Assembly: GCF_014649955.1 (NCBI RefSeq)
Contig: NZ_BMUA01000003.1
Coordinates: 222,456-286,455 of the forward strand
From: Streptomyces violascens
GTDB taxonomy: Bacteria; Actinomycetota; Actinomycetes; Streptomycetales; Streptomycetaceae
Length of the DNA stretch: 64,000 nucleotides
Direction: 5' to 3'
Part shown: positions 7,129 to 16,967 of the stretch, one piece after another
Position numbering within the stretch: the first letter of the stretch is position 1
Layout of the letters: each line of letters starts with the position of its first letter
Notes under the pieces: generated by a model
The model's input: only the letters and a program-made list of their open reading frames with translations
Told to the model about the DNA's origin: nothing
Database searches by the model: none
Translations under genes and position numbers: made by a program

Positions 7129-9732
7129 ATGCGCTTCCTCCTGCTCGGCCCGATGGGCATAGACGGTGCCGAAACCGCCCCCGCGGGGCCCCGGCTGCGC
7201 GCCCTGCTCGCCTACCTCGTGCTGAACGCAGGCCACACCGTCCCCGCCGAGCGCCTCGTCGACGCGCTCTACGGGGACGAGCCGCCCGCCGGAGCCCCGG
7301 GCGCGCTTCAGTCGCAGGTGTCCCGGCTGCGCAAGAGCGTCGACATCGAGTACGGGCCGGCCGGCTACCGCCTCGTCGCCGACCCCGAGGACGTCGACGT
7401 ACTCCGCTTCGAGCAGCTGGCCAGGGAGGGCGCGCGGGCCCGGGAGGCGGGCGATCCCGGGCGCGCGGCCGTGCTGCTGCGCGAGGCACTGGGGCTGTGG
7501 CGCGGCCCGGCGCTCGCCGACCTCACCCACGCCCCCTTCGCCGCCGCCCAGTCCGCACGCCTGGAGGAGCTGCGCGCGGGCGCCGTCGAGGAGCTCGCCG
7601 AGGCCGAACTCGCCCTCGGCGGCGACCCGTCCGAGCTGCTGCCTTGGCTGCGCGAGGCGGTCGCGGCACACCCTCTGCGCGAGCGGCTGCGCGGCCAGTT
7701 GATGCGGGCGCTGCGTCGCGGCGGGCGGGGCGCGGAGGCGCTCGCCGAGTACGAGACGGCCCGTACGCTGCTCGCCGAGGAGCTCGGCACCGACCCCTCC
7801 CCCGAGCTGGCGGCGGTCCACCTGTCGATCCTGCGCGGGGAGGAGGCCCGGACCGCCCCGGCATCGCGGCTGCCCGCCCAGCTGACCTCCTTCGTGGGCC
7901 GCGATTGCGAACTGGCCGTCCTAGTACGCCTGTTGGGGTCGTCGCGTCTCGTCACGCTGATCGGGACGGGCGGAACCGGCAAGACGCGGCTCGCCCTGGA
8001 GGCGGCCGCGCGCCTGCCCGGCGAGGTGTGCTTCGTCGACCTGTCGGCCGCGCCCCGGACCGCCCTGGCCGTGCGCGGCGCCCTCGGCCTGCGCGACAGC
8101 GGCGCCGGTGATCCCGAGGCGGCGCTCGTCGAGGCCCTGCGGGACCGTGCCGTGCTGCTGATCCTCGACAACTGCGAACAGATCGTCGAGGACGCCGCCG
8201 CCCTCACCCATCGTCTCCTGTCCCACTGCCCGGGCCTGCGCGTCCTGGCCACCAGCCGCGAGGCCCTGGGCATCACGGGCGAGTCGCTGCGGCCGGTGGG
8301 GCCGCTGGACACGGATGCGGCCGTACGCCTCTTCACGGACCGGGCGCTCGCCGTACGCCCCGACTTCGAACCGGATGACACCAACTCCCGTACCGTGCGG
8401 GACATTTGCGACTCCCTCGACGGGCTTCCGCTCGCCGTCGAGCTGGCCGCCGCCCGGCTGAGGCAGCTTCCGCTCGCGGAGATCGCCGACCGGCTCGACG
8501 ACCGCTTCCGGCTCCTGTCGCGCGGCGACCGCACCAAGCCGGAGCGGCACCGGACACTGCGGGCGGTGGTGGAGTGGAGCTGGTCGCTGCTCAGCGACGA
8601 GGAGCGGGAGTTCGCGGCACGGCTGACCGTCTTCGCGGGCGGCGCCACCGCGGAGGCGGCCGGGCGGGTCTGCGGCGCGGGCCCCGACGCGGAGGACCTC
8701 CTCGCCTCGCTCACCGACAAGTCGCTCGTGGAGGCGGGCTCGGGGCGGTACCGCATGCTGGAAACGATCAGGGCGTACGCCTCCGAACAACTCCCGTCGC
8801 GTTCGCGGGAGTTGGTGGGCGCTGCCCACACCGCGTACTTCCTCGAACTCGCCGAGGCGGCCGATCCCGAGCTCCGTTCGGCGGATCAGCTCCGCTGGCT
8901 GGAGCGGCTCTCGGCGGAGCACGCGAACCTGCGGGCGTCGCTGGTGCGGGCGACCCGCGACGACCTTCCGTCCGCCCTGCGTCTGCTGACGGCGCTCTCG
9001 TCCTTCTGGTGGCTGCGGGGGCTTCGGGCCGATGTGGCGCCTGTGGCGGCCGAGTTGCTGGGCGCGCTCGACGGGTACGTGCCCGGCGGAATGGAGGGGG
9101 TCGACTTCGACTGCGGCTTCGACTTCGGCGAGGCGTACGTGTTGTGCGTGCTCGCGGCGGGGGCGGGCGGGGCGGTTCCGGGCGCGGAACGGGCGCGGGC
9201 GGCGCGCATCGTGGCCGAACGGGACCGGCCGTTCCGGCAGCCGTTCACGGCGTTCCTGTGGGCGATCTCGGCGGGGCCGTCCGCGGGGGCCGAGCGGCCC
9301 GAGCTGACGGGCCCCGACCCCTGGACCCGGGCGCTCGCCCGGGCGGGGGCGGGGCATCTGCACCTCTTCCACGGCCGGGTGGAGGAGGCCGCCCTCGACC
9401 TGTCGGCGGCTCTCGCGGCGTTTCGCTCGCTGGGCGAACGCTGGGGGACGGCGACGACGCTCGCCGGTCTTGCCGGGGTGTCGGGAGCCCTTGGTGACAC
9501 GGAGGCGGCGTTGGCGTGCGCCGACGAGGCGCTGGTGCTCTTCGAGGAGCTGGGGTGCTGGGAGGACGTCGCGGACCTGTTGCGTCAGCGGGCGGAACTG
9601 CTGCGCGGGGCTGGGCGGTTGGCGGCCGCCCGGGCCGATTTCGAGCGGGCGCTCGTGGCGGCTCGGCGGGCCGGCACCCCTGCGGCGCTGGCGGCCGCCC
9701 GATCGAGCCTGTCCTCCTGCCCGGCGAGCTGA
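7129..9732 (+). CDS. SARP/AfsR-type transcriptional regulator with STAND ATPase domain
   Basis: An 867-residue multi-domain regulator. An OmpR-like winged-helix DNA-binding domain (about 1-90) is followed by a bacterial transcriptional activation domain (about 95-235). An NB-ARC-like ATPase follows, with P-loop IGTGGTGKTRLA near residue 280 and LLILDNCEQ as Walker B near 345. The C-terminal part is helical and TPR-like. I chose the ATG at 7129 because the DNA-binding domain begins immediately (MRFLLLGPMGID); the open frame upstream is not conserved-looking. SARPs activate antibiotic clusters, but no cluster is next to it. Its leader contains repeat copy B. Confidence 0.9.
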   Translation: MRFLLLGPMGIDGAETAPAGPRLRALLAYLVLNAGHTVPAERLVDALYGDEPPAGAPGALQSQVSRLRKSVDIEYGPAGYRLVADPEDVDVLRFEQLAREGARAREAGDPGRAAVLLREALGLWRGPALADLTHAPFAAAQSARLEELRAGAVEELAEAELALGGDPSELLPWLREAVAAHPLRERLRGQLMRALRRGGRGAEALAEYETARTLLAEELGTDPSPELAAVHLSILRGEEARTAPASRLPAQLTSFVGRDCELAVLVRLLGSSRLVTLIGTGGTGKTRLALEAAARLPGEVCFVDLSAAPRTALAVRGALGLRDSGAGDPEAALVEALRDRAVLLILDNCEQIVEDAAALTHRLLSHCPGLRVLATSREALGITGESLRPVGPLDTDAAVRLFTDRALAVRPDFEPDDTNSRTVRDICDSLDGLPLAVELAAARLRQLPLAEIADRLDDRFRLLSRGDRTKPERHRTLRAVVEWSWSLLSDEEREFAARLTVFAGGATAEAAGRVCGAGPDAEDLLASLTDKSLVEAGSGRYRMLETIRAYASEQLPSRSRELVGAAHTAYFLELAEAADPELRSADQLRWLERLSAEHANLRASLVRATRDDLPSALRLLTALSSFWWLRGLRADVAPVAAELLGALDGYVPGGMEGVDFDCGFDFGEAYVLCVLAAGAGGAVPGAERARAARIVAERDRPFRQPFTAFLWAISAGPSAGAERPELTGPDPWTRALARAGAGHLHLFHGRVEEAALDLSAALAAFRSLGERWGTATTLAGLAGVSGALGDTEAALACADEALVLFEELGCWEDVADLLRQRAELLRGAGRLAAARADFERALVAARRAGTPAALAAARSSLSSCPAS

Positions 9733-9739
9733 CCTGGGT

Positions 9740-9896
9740 CTCCGCCCCAGACCCCGTTCGCGCTTGAAGGGCGCTCGTCCTCAATCGCCCCCAAGGCCTT
9801 AAGGGCCAGGGGGGACCCCCATGACAGGCTGGGTATGCCTGCACGGGCACCCTGCCAAGGTCAACCCTGATAGGGGCGCGGGGAACTGCGCGACCA
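9740..9896. repeat. Intergenic repeat elements after the SARP gene
   Basis: The 326-bp gap 9733-10058 has no gene. Positions 9740-9785 match 28871-28917 in inverted orientation (both contain GAGGACGAGCGCCCTT when read in the same sense). Positions 9871-9896 carry another copy of the GGGGCGCGGGGAACTGCGCG element also present in repeats A and B. These look like members of common Streptomyces intergenic repeat families. Confidence 0.65.
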
Positions 9897-10058
9897 GCCC
9901 CCACCGGTCCGCACTCACCACCCCACCCCCACCCCGTCAGCGCCCCGTGCGCACCCCGTGAGCGGGCGCACCCAGAGTCGTCCCTGTCGGAAGGGAGCCG
10001 CCCCCCGACGCCGAACCCCGCCGGGCCCCGCCCGCAGGGCCAGAACTGGGAGCACACC

Positions 10059-10895
10059 ATGCAGCAGCACCAGCAGCACCAGGGCGAGCAGGGTCAGCAG
10101 GGCCAGGGGCGGCCCGCCCGTGCCCTCGCCCGCAAGACCGCCCTCGTCACCGGCGCCTCCCGCGGTATCGGCCGCGGCATCGCCCAGCGGCTCGCCGCCG
10201 ACGGGGCCCTCGTGGTCGTCCACTACGGCACCGACGGGCCCGCCGCCCAGGAGACCGTCGACGCCATCGTCGAGGCCGGCGGCCGCGCCTTCGCCGTCGG
10301 GGCCGAGCTCGACACCGTCGACGGTGTCGAGCAGCTCGCCGACGCCGTCCGCAGCGGGCTGCGCGCCCACACCGGTGAGGAGTTCCTCGACATCCTCGTC
10401 AACAACGCCGCCGTCACCGGGCACCTGCCGTACGCGGAGACGACCCCCGACCTCTTCGACCGTCTCTTCGCGGTGAACGTGCGCGCCCCCTTCTTCCTCG
10501 CCCAGCACCTGCTGCCCACCCTGCGCGACGGCGGCCGCATCATCACCATCGGCTCCGCAGTGACCCGCATCGCGCTGGAGGGCGAGTTGGCGTACACGAT
10601 GACCAAGGGCGCGATGGAGACGTACACCCGGACCCTCGCCAACGCGGTCGGAGCCCGGCGGATCACGGTCAACCTGGTCGCGCCGGGGCCCACCGAGACC
10701 GACCGGACCCGCGCCTTCTTCCGGTCGTCGCCCGAGATGGAGGCGAACATGATCCAGGCCCAGGCGCTGCCCTGGATCGGGCAGCCCGCCGACATCGCGG
10801 ACCCGGTCGCCTTCCTCGCCTCCGACGACGCCCGCTGGGTCACCGGGCACGTCCTCGACGCCTCGGGCGGAACCTACCTGGGGCCGAAGTTCTGA
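10059..10895 (+). CDS. Short-chain dehydrogenase/reductase
   Basis: A 278-residue Rossmann-fold oxidoreductase. The NAD(P) site is TGASRGIG (about residues 31-38), then NNAA (about 112-115), a catalytic Ser in ITIGSAVT and the YTMTK pair. The C-terminal WVTGHVLDASGG is typical of the classical family. The first 20 residues are a Gln/His-rich tail (MQQHQQHQGEQGQQGQG) not found in most relatives. A start further in would remove this tail, but no better ribosome site is seen. The substrate is unknown. Confidence 0.9.
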   Translation: MQQHQQHQGEQGQQGQGRPARALARKTALVTGASRGIGRGIAQRLAADGALVVVHYGTDGPAAQETVDAIVEAGGRAFAVGAELDTVDGVEQLADAVRSGLRAHTGEEFLDILVNNAAVTGHLPYAETTPDLFDRLFAVNVRAPFFLAQHLLPTLRDGGRIITIGSAVTRIALEGELAYTMTKGAMETYTRTLANAVGARRITVNLVAPGPTETDRTRAFFRSSPEMEANMIQAQALPWIGQPADIADPVAFLASDDARWVTGHVLDASGGTYLGPKF

Positions 10896-10947
10896 GAGCC
10901 GGCGCTCAACTGCCGCGGTGGCCAGCTGCCGTGGTAGGGAGGGAGCC

Positions 10948-12024
10948 ATGAACAATTCCCTCACCGATGTGGCCGGGTTCCTCGTCGGGCACGCGGCCGT
11001 GCCCGGACCGAACGCCCTGAGCGGCACGACCGTCGTGCTCGCCCCGCCCGGCGGCGCGGTCGCCGCCGTCGCCGTGCGCGGGGGCGGCCCGGGCACCCGG
11101 GAGACCGACGCGCTCGACCCGCGGAACGTCGTCGAGCGCATCGACGCCGTCGTGCTGACCGGCGGCAGTGCGTACGGGCTCGACGCGGCGGCCGGGGTGA
11201 TGGCCTGGCTGGAGGAGCAGCAGCGCGGGGTGCGGGTGGGGCCGGAGCCGCACCAAGTGGTCCCGGTCGTGCCCGCGGCCTGCCTGTTCGACCTGGGGCG
11301 CGGCGGCGACTGGCGGGCCAGGCCCGACGCGGCGGTGGGCCGGGCGGCCGTCGAGGCGGCCGCGTCCGCCGGGAGCGACGTCGCGGAAGGCAACGTGGGA
11401 GCCGGGACCGGCGCCGTGGTCGGCGGCCTCAAGGGCGGCGTCGGCACCGCGAGCGTCACCCTCACCTCCGGGGCGACGGTGGCCGCCCTCGCCGTCGTCA
11501 ACGCCGTCGGCTCCCCCATCGACCCCCACAACGGCGCCCTGTACGGAGAGTACGGATACGTAACCGATCATCAACTCCCCTCACCTGAAAGGCATTTGGC
11601 CGCCCGGGCGCGGCTCGACGCGGTCCGCACCGGCATGCCGCCGCTCAACACCACCCTCGCCGTCGTCGCCACCGACGCCCGGCTCACCCGGCCGCAGGCG
11701 CAGAAGCTCGCCGGGACCTCCCACGACGGGCTCGCCCGTGCCATTCGCCCCGTACACCTGATGCACGACGGGGACACGATCTTCGCCCTCGCCACCGGAT
11801 CGCACGATTCCGGCCCCGACAGCCCCGACAGCCCTGACAGCCCTGACGGCCCCGGCAGGCCCGGCAGGACGGACCGGGCTCTCGGCCCCGAGGAGTTGAA
11901 CCACATCCTCGCCGCCGGGGCCGACGTCGTCGCGCGGGCGATCGTGCGAGGCGTGCGGGCCGCCGTGAGCGTCGAGGGGCCTGGGGGAACTTTTCCCTCT
12001 TATGGGGATCTGTACGGGAGTTGA
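10948..12024 (+). CDS. P1-family peptidase (L-aminopeptidase/D-esterase type)
   Basis: A 358-residue protein of the S58 (DmpA-like) family, whose members self-cleave into two chains and hydrolyse N-terminal residues or beta-peptides. Family features are TDVAGFLVGH at the start, VLTGGSAYGLDAAAGVM, GNVGAGTGAVVGGLKGG and the N-x-V/A-G-SPIDP strand. AGGGAGGG lies just before the ATG at 10948. The C-terminal third has a short low-complexity insert of SPD triplets (about residues 290-305) encoded by 9-bp tandem repeats near 11818-11860, likely a species-specific expansion. It follows the SDR gene by 52 bp and may be co-transcribed. Confidence 0.85.
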   Translation: MNNSLTDVAGFLVGHAAVPGPNALSGTTVVLAPPGGAVAAVAVRGGGPGTRETDALDPRNVVERIDAVVLTGGSAYGLDAAAGVMAWLEEQQRGVRVGPEPHQVVPVVPAACLFDLGRGGDWRARPDAAVGRAAVEAAASAGSDVAEGNVGAGTGAVVGGLKGGVGTASVTLTSGATVAALAVVNAVGSPIDPHNGALYGEYGYVTDHQLPSPERHLAARARLDAVRTGMPPLNTTLAVVATDARLTRPQAQKLAGTSHDGLARAIRPVHLMHDGDTIFALATGSHDSGPDSPDSPDSPDGPGRPGRTDRALGPEELNHILAAGADVVARAIVRGVRAAVSVEGPGGTFPSYGDLYGS

Positions 12025-12044
12025 GCTGCCCGAGAGCCCCGATT

Positions 12045-12058
12045 GTGACCGCCGTCAC
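12045..12058. promoter_or_regulatory. Crp-like palindrome upstream of L,D-transpeptidase 1
   Basis: GTGACCGCCGTCAC is a 14-bp site with perfect 5-bp arms. It fits GTG-N6-GNCAC, the motif associated with Streptomyces Crp, and lies about 90 bp before the Ldt start. Confidence 0.45.
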
Positions 12059-12148
12059 CATCGGATCTCGCAACCATTGGGCCATTTGGGTTCTCTATGT
12101 CCGTACTGGATTCATTTCGCAGTACACCACGCAGACATGGAGCAGCCC

Positions 12149-13438
12149 GTGACACCGCCGGCGTCGGACAACGCAGCGCAGACTCAGCAGTTCAGCAGCA
12201 CCCCGCGCACCGCGCGTCCGCTTGCCCGGCGCCGGGCCAGGCTCGTCGCGGGGGCCGCGGGCCTCCTGGTCGGCGCGCTCGCGCTGACTGCCTGCGGCGG
12301 CGATGCCAAGGCGAACGACGACGCCAAGAGCGGCAAGGGCGCGGACGCCTCGGCCGCCAAGGACGCCTCCACGCTGAAGATCACCATCTCGGCGAAGAAC
12401 GGGTCGACCAACGCCTCCATCAACGACGTCACCGTCAAGGCCGAGGGCGGCAAGCTGTCCGACGTGACGATGACCGAGGTGCAGGGCGGCAAGACCGTGC
12501 CCGGCACGCTCGCCGCCGACGGCCTTTCCTGGAAGCCGACCGGCAAGATCGAGCGCGGCACCCAGTACAAGATCGCCGCGAACGGCAAGGACGACAAGGG
12601 CCGGGCCGCGACGGAGAACTCGCAGTTCTCGACCGTTTCGGCCAAGGACAGCTTCATCGCCAACTACACCCCCGAGGACGGCTCCACGGTGGGCGTCGGC
12701 ATGCCGGTGTCCTTCGACTTCAACAAGGCGATCACCAACAAGAAGGACGTCCTGTCGCACATCACGGTGACCAGCAGCAGCGGGCAGCAGGTCGTCGGGC
12801 ACTGGTTCAACTCGCAGCGCCTGGACTTCCGGCCCCAGGAGTACTGGAAGGCCGGCTCCAAGGTCACCATGAAGATCGACCTGGACAAGGTCGAGGGTGC
12901 CAAGGGCGTCTACGGCGTGCAGTCGAAGGAAGTCACCTTCACCATCGGCCGCAACCAGGTCTCCACCGTCGACGTGAAGACGCAGGAGATGACCGTCCAG
13001 GAGGACGGCAAGACCATCAAGACGATTCCGGTGTCGACCGGCAGCTCCGAACACCCCACCTACAACGGGCAGATGGTGATCTCCGAGAAGTTCACGCAGA
13101 CCCGCATGAACGGTGACAGCGTGGGCTTCGGCGGCGAGTACGACATCAAGGACGTGCCGCACGCGATGCGCCTGTCCACCTCGGGCACCTTCATCCACGG
13201 CAACTACTGGGGCGACCCGTCGGTGTTCGGCAACGAGGGCACCAGCCACGGCTGCGTCGGCATGAAGGACGTGAAGGGCGCCGCCGGCGACACTCCGGCC
13301 AAGTGGATGTTCGACCACAGCCTCATCGGTGACGTGGTCGTCGTGAAGGGCTCGCCCGACAAGACGATCGCCCCGGAGAACGGCCTCAACGGCTGGAACA
13401 TGCCGTGGGCTCAGTGGACGGCGGACAGCACCTCCTGA
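12149..13438 (+). CDS. Lipoprotein L,D-transpeptidase (Ig-like + YkuD), paralogue 1
   Basis: A 429-residue cell-wall enzyme that should make 3-3 peptidoglycan cross-links outside the membrane. An Arg-rich n-region and hydrophobic stretch lead to lipobox LTAC (C49). Two Ig-like beta domains follow (about 70-260), then a YkuD catalytic domain with FIHGNYW and TSHGCVG (catalytic C369). I chose the GTG at 12149 because GGAG is spaced 6 bases before it; an ATG at 12137 is an alternative. It closely resembles the protein at 32046-33332 over its whole length. A Crp-like palindrome precedes it. Confidence 0.92.
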   Translation: MTPPASDNAAQTQQFSSTPRTARPLARRRARLVAGAAGLLVGALALTACGGDAKANDDAKSGKGADASAAKDASTLKITISAKNGSTNASINDVTVKAEGGKLSDVTMTEVQGGKTVPGTLAADGLSWKPTGKIERGTQYKIAANGKDDKGRAATENSQFSTVSAKDSFIANYTPEDGSTVGVGMPVSFDFNKAITNKKDVLSHITVTSSSGQQVVGHWFNSQRLDFRPQEYWKAGSKVTMKIDLDKVEGAKGVYGVQSKEVTFTIGRNQVSTVDVKTQEMTVQEDGKTIKTIPVSTGSSEHPTYNGQMVISEKFTQTRMNGDSVGFGGEYDIKDVPHAMRLSTSGTFIHGNYWGDPSVFGNEGTSHGCVGMKDVKGAAGDTPAKWMFDHSLIGDVVVVKGSPDKTIAPENGLNGWNMPWAQWTADSTS

Positions 13439-13595
13439 CCAACCCCCTTCCGCACCAGGCGACTTGACCGGCCGGTAACCCCTTTACGGGGTGCCGGCCG
13501 GAAAAGTTTCGGCCATGCCCGCTGCGCGATCCGCCCCCAGGGGCTACGTTGAGCACCTTCTACGTGACCAACAGCGACGGCCAGGAGAAGCCTTG

Positions 13596-14474
13596 GTGCT
13601 CCATGTGCCCCACCCGCTCGACGGCGAGCGCGGCCCCGGCGACGACTCGGCCCAGGAACAAGTGGCCGCGCTCCTGGGGCGGGCCCTGAACTCCTTCGAC
13701 CTGCCGGACGAGCTCGTCGAGCGCCTCGCCCTGGCGATGGCGCACACCACTTCGCTGCACTCCTCGCTCCACACATCGGCGTCCGGCCCCGGCGGCCACC
13801 GCCTGAGCCGCGAGACGTACCGGCACTGCTATCTGCTCCTGGACGGCACCACCGTCACCCTGTGGGAGCTGGCCCATAATGACGGCCGCGAGTACGCGCA
13901 CGAGGTGTACGCGGCCGAGGAGGACGCCCGCATCGCCGCCGCCCGGCTGCGCCGCCGGGCCCTTCCCCACGAGACTCGCCATCCCGACGAGGAACTCGGC
14001 GCACTGGAGGCCGAGTTGGCCGGATACGGGGGCGGCTGCGCCGACCCGGTCCAGGACTTGTTCCAGGACTTGGAGGACTGCTGGGAGGCCGGCTTCGGCC
14101 CCGACGCCCTCGCCGGGCGGGACGGCGCCGCACCGCGCCCCCACCCGTACGCACCGGACGATTCCGCCGACCACGCGCGCCGGCTCCTTCGCCGCGCCGA
14201 GAACCCGGACCGGCCCGGCCGGCGGACCACGCTGAGGCTGCGGGCCGCGCACGCGCACCGGATCACCCAGGCCTTCGGCAGCCACTGCCGCATGCCCGGC
14301 CGGGATGCCGCGTTCACGCTGTACGAGCACGCCTTCCTGCTGCTCGACGGCGGCGAGCTGAGCCTGTGGGAGGTCGAGCACACGGCGACCCCTGACGGCC
14401 GCCACATGTGCGAGGTGTACGCGACGGAACAGGCGGCCAGAGCCGCCATGGAGCGCCGCGCCCATGTGAGTTGA
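13596..14474 (+). CDS. DUF6227-type protein
   Basis: A 292-residue protein I recognise as the Streptomyces DUF6227 type; function unknown. It begins MLHVPHPLDGE and contains AALLGRALNSFDLPDELVER and a RETYRHCYLLLDG strand. The same theme recurs near the C-terminus (YEHAFLLLDGGELSLWEVEH), so it looks like an internally duplicated alpha/beta domain. I chose the GTG at 13596 because AGGAGAAG precedes it at good spacing; an upstream ATG at 13515 has no ribosome site. No membrane segments. It was probably cytoplasmic from the outset, as no signal peptide is visible. Confidence 0.75.
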   Translation: MLHVPHPLDGERGPGDDSAQEQVAALLGRALNSFDLPDELVERLALAMAHTTSLHSSLHTSASGPGGHRLSRETYRHCYLLLDGTTVTLWELAHNDGREYAHEVYAAEEDARIAAARLRRRALPHETRHPDEELGALEAELAGYGGGCADPVQDLFQDLEDCWEAGFGPDALAGRDGAAPRPHPYAPDDSADHARRLLRRAENPDRPGRRTTLRLRAAHAHRITQAFGSHCRMPGRDAAFTLYEHAFLLLDGGELSLWEVEHTATPDGRHMCEVYATEQAARAAMERRAHVS

Positions 14475-14541
14475 GGGCCGCACGGGCACCCCGAAGGACC
14501 TGCGGACCCTCACCTCACGGCCGTGCGTTCCGGCCGTACGT

Positions 14542-14796
14542 TCAGGAGCTGCGCGGATCGAGCTGGCGGATCAGGCCCGCGAAGGCGGCTCGCTCCGCCT
14601 CGGTGAGCGCCACCTCCTCCCGGGCGGGCGGCCCGGCCTGCCGGCCCACCGCGCGCAGGGTGCGCAGGGCATGCCACTCGGCCCGGTCGGCGCGCTCCCG
14701 GCGCAGTATGCGGACCAGGCCGACGACCCAGGCGACACTCGCCGCAGCGAGGACGGAAAGGCCTATCTGCTGAATGATCGTGATGTTCTGAGCCAC
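14542..14796 (-). CDS. Small single-pass membrane protein
   Basis: An 84-residue protein with one N-terminal membrane helix (about residues 5-28, IIQQIGLSVLAAASVAWVVG). A charged cytoplasmic helix follows, and the tail ends ALTEAERAAFAGLIRQLDPRSS-like. The GTG at 14796 (VAQNITI) is preferred; a longer version to 14844 lacks support. Function unknown. It converges on the DUF6227 gene. Confidence 0.6.
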   Translation of the reverse strand: MAQNITIIQQIGLSVLAAASVAWVVGLVRILRRERADRAEWHALRTLRAVGRQAGPPAREEVALTEAERAAFAGLIRQLDPRSS

Positions 14797-14935
14797 GCGC
14801 CCCAGTAGACAACACGGGCCGGGACTTGTGGCAGGGAGATGCAAGGACTTTGGTCCTCAAGTGGTACATGTCACGCCATGACGGCCGAAGACGCCCGGCC
14901 CCACGGCAGGGACCGGGCACATCGGGCCGAACCAG

Positions 14936-16927
14936 TCAGGCGGCGACCGTCACCTTCTCCCCGGCGGGTGCCGGGGCTGTGTTCCGGGAGCTCCCGGGCT
15001 GCTGCTTGCGCAGGCCCTTGAGCAGGATGACCAGGCCGGCGCTGACCGCCGTGCCGGCGGCGATGGCGAGCAGGTACAGGAAGGCGTTGCCGATCAGCGG
15101 GACCACGAAGATCCCGCCGTGCGGCGCCCGCAGGGTGCAGCCGAAGGCCATCGACAGGGCGCCGGTGACCGCGCCGCCCGCCATCGCGGAGGGGATGACC
15201 CGCAGCGGGTCGGCCGCCGCGAACGGGATCGCGCCCTCGGTGACGAACGACGCCCCGAGCACCCACGCCGCCTTGCCGTTCTCGCGCTCGGTACGGGTGA
15301 ACAGGCGGCCCCGTACGGTGGTGGCCAGGGCCATCGCCAGCGGCGGGACCATGCCCGCGGCCATCACGGCCGCCATCACCTTGAAGCTGCCGTCGCCCCC
15401 GTCGGCGAGCCCGCCGATCGCGAAGGTGTACGCGACCTTGTTGAGCGGCCCGCCCAGGTCGAAGCACATCATCAGGCCCAGGATCACGCCGAGGACGATC
15501 ACATTGGCGCCCGAGAGGCCGTTGAGCCAACTGGTCAGCGCGGACTGGAGCTTGGAGATCGGCTCGCCTATGACCAGGAACATCAGGAAGCCGACGACCG
15601 CCGAGGAGATCAGCGGGATCACCACCACCGGCATGATGCCGCGCAGTGATGCGGGGATCCTGGCCTTCTGGATCGCCATGACCACGGCGCCCGCGATCAG
15701 ACCGGCCGCGAGGCCGCCGAGGAAGCCCGCCTTGATGTCGAGGGCGATCGCGCCGCCCACGAAGCCGGGCACCAGGCCCGGCCGGTCGGCCATTCCGTAC
15801 GCGATGTAGCCCGCCAGGACCGGCACGAGGAACTTGAACGCGACGCCGCCGACCTGGAAGAGCAGCGCGGCCCAGCTGCCGCTGTCGGTCCACAGGAAGT
15901 GGTCCATGACCAAGGGGGCGTCGCTGACCTTGTAGCCGCCGATGGCGAAGCCCAGCGCGATGAGCAGACCGCCCGCCGCGACGAACGGCACCATGTAACT
16001 GACGCCCGACATCAGCCACTTGCGCAGCTTGGTGCCGTAGCCCTCGCCCGGCTCTCCCGTCGCCTCCACCGGGGACGGCCTGGTGCCGCCCGGCTCGGTG
16101 ATCTCGCCGCGGTCCGCCTTGTCGCGGACCTCCGCGATCAGTTCGGCGGGGCGGTTCACGCCCGCCTTCACGCCGACGTCCACGGTGGGCTTTCCGGCGA
16201 AGCGCTCCTTGTCCCGTACGGGCACGTCGTGCGCGAAGATCACGCCGTCGGCGGCCGCGACGACGGCCGGGTCGAGCCGGGTGAACCCGGACGAGCCCTG
16301 GGTCTCGACGGCGATCTCTACGCCCTCGGCCCGCCCGGCCCGCTCCAGGGACTCCGCCGCCATGTAGGTGTGGGCGATGCCGGTGGGGCAGGAGGTGACG
16401 GCCACGATGCGGAAGGGCTCGGTCTCGTGCGGCTGGGCCTCGGGCTCCGGGGCCTCTTCGGCCTGCGGCTCGGGCGCCGCCTCCTCGCCCGCGATCAGCG
16501 CCGCCGCCTCCCCCGCCGTCGTCGCCGCCCGCAGCGCCGCGGTGAACTCGGCGTCCATGAGTTGGCGGGCCAGGGAGGACAGGATCGAGAGGTGGGCGTC
16601 GTCCGCCCCCGCCGGGGCCGCGATGAGGAAGATCAGGTCGGCCGGGCCGTCCGGGGCGCCGAAGTCGATCCCGGCCGCGCTGCGCCCGAAGGCCAGGGTC
16701 GGCTCGGTGACGTGGGCGCTGCGGCAGTGCGGGATGCCGATGCCGCCGTCGAGGCCGGTCGGCATCTGGGCCTCGCGGGCCGCCACGTCGACGAGGAAAC
16801 CGTCGAGGTCGGTGACGCGGCCGAGGCCGGCCATCCGCTCGGCGAGCGTGCGGGCGGCGGCTTCCTTGGAGTCGGCGGCCAGGTCGAGGTGGAGGTCGAC
16901 CAGTTCCGCGGTGATCATCTGGCTCAT
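14936..16927 (-). CDS. fruA: Fructose PTS enzyme IIABC
   Basis: A 663-residue membrane permease of the phosphotransferase system that imports fructose as fructose-1-phosphate. Domain order is EIIA (about 1-150, phospho-His H67 in GIPHC), an acidic Pro/Glu linker, EIIB (about 172-275, phospho-Cys C180 in TSCPTGIAHT), then EIIC with about 9-10 membrane helices. AAAGGAG precedes the ATG at 16927. It is the last gene of fruR-fruK-fruA, 40 bp after fruK. HPr and enzyme I are encoded elsewhere. Confidence 0.96.
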   Translation of the reverse strand: MSQMITAELVDLHLDLAADSKEAAARTLAERMAGLGRVTDLDGFLVDVAAREAQMPTGLDGGIGIPHCRSAHVTEPTLAFGRSAAGIDFGAPDGPADLIFLIAAPAGADDAHLSILSSLARQLMDAEFTAALRAATTAGEAAALIAGEEAAPEPQAEEAPEPEAQPHETEPFRIVAVTSCPTGIAHTYMAAESLERAGRAEGVEIAVETQGSSGFTRLDPAVVAAADGVIFAHDVPVRDKERFAGKPTVDVGVKAGVNRPAELIAEVRDKADRGEITEPGGTRPSPVEATGEPGEGYGTKLRKWLMSGVSYMVPFVAAGGLLIALGFAIGGYKVSDAPLVMDHFLWTDSGSWAALLFQVGGVAFKFLVPVLAGYIAYGMADRPGLVPGFVGGAIALDIKAGFLGGLAAGLIAGAVVMAIQKARIPASLRGIMPVVVIPLISSAVVGFLMFLVIGEPISKLQSALTSWLNGLSGANVIVLGVILGLMMCFDLGGPLNKVAYTFAIGGLADGGDGSFKVMAAVMAAGMVPPLAMALATTVRGRLFTRTERENGKAAWVLGASFVTEGAIPFAAADPLRVIPSAMAGGAVTGALSMAFGCTLRAPHGGIFVVPLIGNAFLYLLAIAAGTAVSAGLVILLKGLRKQQPGSSRNTAPAPAGEKVTVAA

Positions 16928-16967
16928 CGCGGGCTCCTTTGCGGGCGGTGAGGGGTGGCGGGCGGGG

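Noticed and set aside
13855..14449. Minus-strand frames opposite the DUF6227 gene
   Set aside because: Arg/Pro/Ser-rich antisense composition and no ribosome site.
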